A stretch of DNA of 64,000 nt from Spirochaetota bacterium. Lineage in GTDB: Bacteria > Spirochaetota > Spirochaetia > Treponematales > UBA12059. Under the pieces are notes generated by a model. The model was not told the DNA's origin. It saw only the letters and a program-made list of their open reading frames with translations, and did no database searches. The position numbers and the translations under genes are program-made. This document shows, piece after piece, positions 63,335 to 64,000 of this stretch. Where the stretch lies: assembly GCA_018262985.1 (NCBI GenBank), contig JADFDI010000001.1, positions 124,001-188,000 on the forward strand. Direction: 5' to 3'. Every line of letters begins with the position of its first letter. The stretch's first letter is position 1.

Positions 63335-64000
63335 CGGGTGCTACCGATGAGCTTGCCGTAGAAGGCGCGGAACTCGTCGTAATCGGAGTCGTCGGCCGCC
63401 CTGATCCGCTCGAGCTTCAGTTCCTCGAGGAAGCTGCGTTCGACGGGGGAGTCCCCGTCGACGTCCCCGAGCGCCGCGCTGATGGCGAGCGCGAGCGCCG
63501 GATCCAGGCCCGTCCGGACGACGAAGGGAAATTGCGGGATTTCCGGAGAGCGCGCGATGACGCGGAGCCTGTCCTTGGTGGATTCGTAGAAGGACGAGCG
63601 GGCGTAGGTGTCCTCGGCGAAGACCCCGGCGTCCGCCTTGCCCTCGATGACCATGAAGGGAATGGCCTCGACTCGGGCGGTAAACTCGACGACGGCGTCC
63701 TTCATGATGTCCATGCCGGCTTCGGCGAAGGCCACCTTCATGAAGAGGTATCCCGCCACCGAGTCGGGAGCCACGCAGGCGAGTCGCTTGCCTTTCAGGT
63801 CCGCCACGGTCCGGATGGGCGAATCGACCGCCACGAGCGCGAGGCCGCGGAACGAGGGCTCTCCGCGGGCCACCACGGTCGCCTTGCGCGCGGCGTGGAG
63901 CCTCACGTAACCGGCGTTGTTGATCCACATCAGGTCGAAATCGCCCTCCAGGGCCCGGGAAACGAAGGTTTCGCGGTCGCTCGCGGAGACGAGCCGGACG
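63331..64000 (-). CDS. PhnD-like periplasmic binding protein, 5' end outside the window
   Basis: The C-terminal 222 residues are present and the frame is open to the right edge. FRGLALVAVDSPIRTVADLKGKRLACVAPDSVAGYLFMK is the core of phosphonate-type (PhnD/THI5-like) binding proteins: the Ser-x-x-G pattern lies in APDSVAGYLF. GKADAGVFAEDTYAR follows. The ligand may be phosphonate, phosphite or another small anion. It is coupled by GTGA to the histidine kinase, not to a permease, so it is more likely a sensor subunit than part of an importer. Confidence 0.85.
   Translation of the reverse strand, partial: VRLVSASDRETFVSRALEGDFDLMWINNAGYVRLHAARKATVVARGEPSFRGLALVAVDSPIRTVADLKGKRLACVAPDSVAGYLFMKVAFAEAGMDIMKDAVVEFTARVEAIPFMVIEGKADAGVFAEDTYARSSFYESTKDRLRVIARSPEIPQFPFVVRTGLDPALALAISAALGDVDGDSPVERSFLEELKLERIRAADDSDYDEFRAFYGKLIGSTR

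Overview
The window is a 64 kb piece of a very G+C-rich bacterial chromosome, tightly packed and without insertion sequences, prophage genes, CRISPR arrays, rRNA or tRNA genes that I could find. Several features point to a spirochaete of the Treponema/Spirochaetaceae kind: the N-terminus of the KsgA homologue, a PilZ protein with a long N-terminal part, a signal peptidase I with a large insertion, a DUF3798 lipoprotein, OmpA, LysM and HEAT envelope proteins, and many cyclic-nucleotide signalling genes. This assignment is an inference from protein style, not from a marker gene.

Layout. 0-5 kb: the 3' end of a double-GGDEF protein, then a minus-strand aroB-aroC-chorismate mutase operon and a divergent nucleotidyltransferase-like gene. 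5-6.4 kb: a run of hairpins and a GNAT protein. 6.5-10.9 kb: an anaerobe-type cluster of DUF5320, two MinD-type ATPases with ferredoxin inserts, a small NifX-like protein, an Mrp ATPase and a DUF134-NifX fusion. This resembles the orange-protein (ORP) system of Desulfovibrio and is the most interesting part of the window. 11-16.6 kb: esterase, MgtC, a CadC/SmtB-type repressor with its metal ATPase, and a DUF3798 lipoprotein. 16.7-23.2 kb: signal peptidase I, PurK, FtsK and UppP. 23.5-28.9 kb: SlyD-like PPIase, NusG-II protein, chemoreceptor, CHASE-PAS-GGDEF protein. 28.9-36.5 kb: LeuS, RsmA, ComEC, a HEAT-like protein and a PilZ protein. 36.5-47.4 kb: CAAX protease, methyltransferase, an Hsp70-SBD/LysM membrane protein, Slt lipoprotein, TsaC, PurE, MFS exporter, B3/4 protein and a GGDEF protein. 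47.5-64 kb: YgiQ, a resolvase-like/J-domain pair, M81 lipoprotein, isochorismatase-like hydrolase, an ABC exporter with a dehydrogenase, class III cyclase with M28 peptidase, OmpA, and a PhnD-like protein with a hybrid histidine kinase.

How parts work together. Three GGDEF proteins (all with GGEEF and an RxxD inhibitory site), one PilZ receptor, one chemoreceptor and one adenylate cyclase make the region rich in second-messenger signalling. Many neighbours overlap by ATGA or GTGA, which indicates translational coupling.

Regulation visible in the DNA. Four near-palindromic GGGCATAWGCCC sites lie around the two promoters of the ORP-like cluster and fit autoregulation by the DUF134 protein. A separate element, GGTGTCACGAAGCTTCCGGG, occurs four times, always just upstream of a minus-strand promoter (aroB twice, leuS, ygiQ). 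Many first-in-operon genes have a -10 hexamer ending 6-7 bases before the start codon and no ribosome-binding site, which suggests leaderless transcripts.
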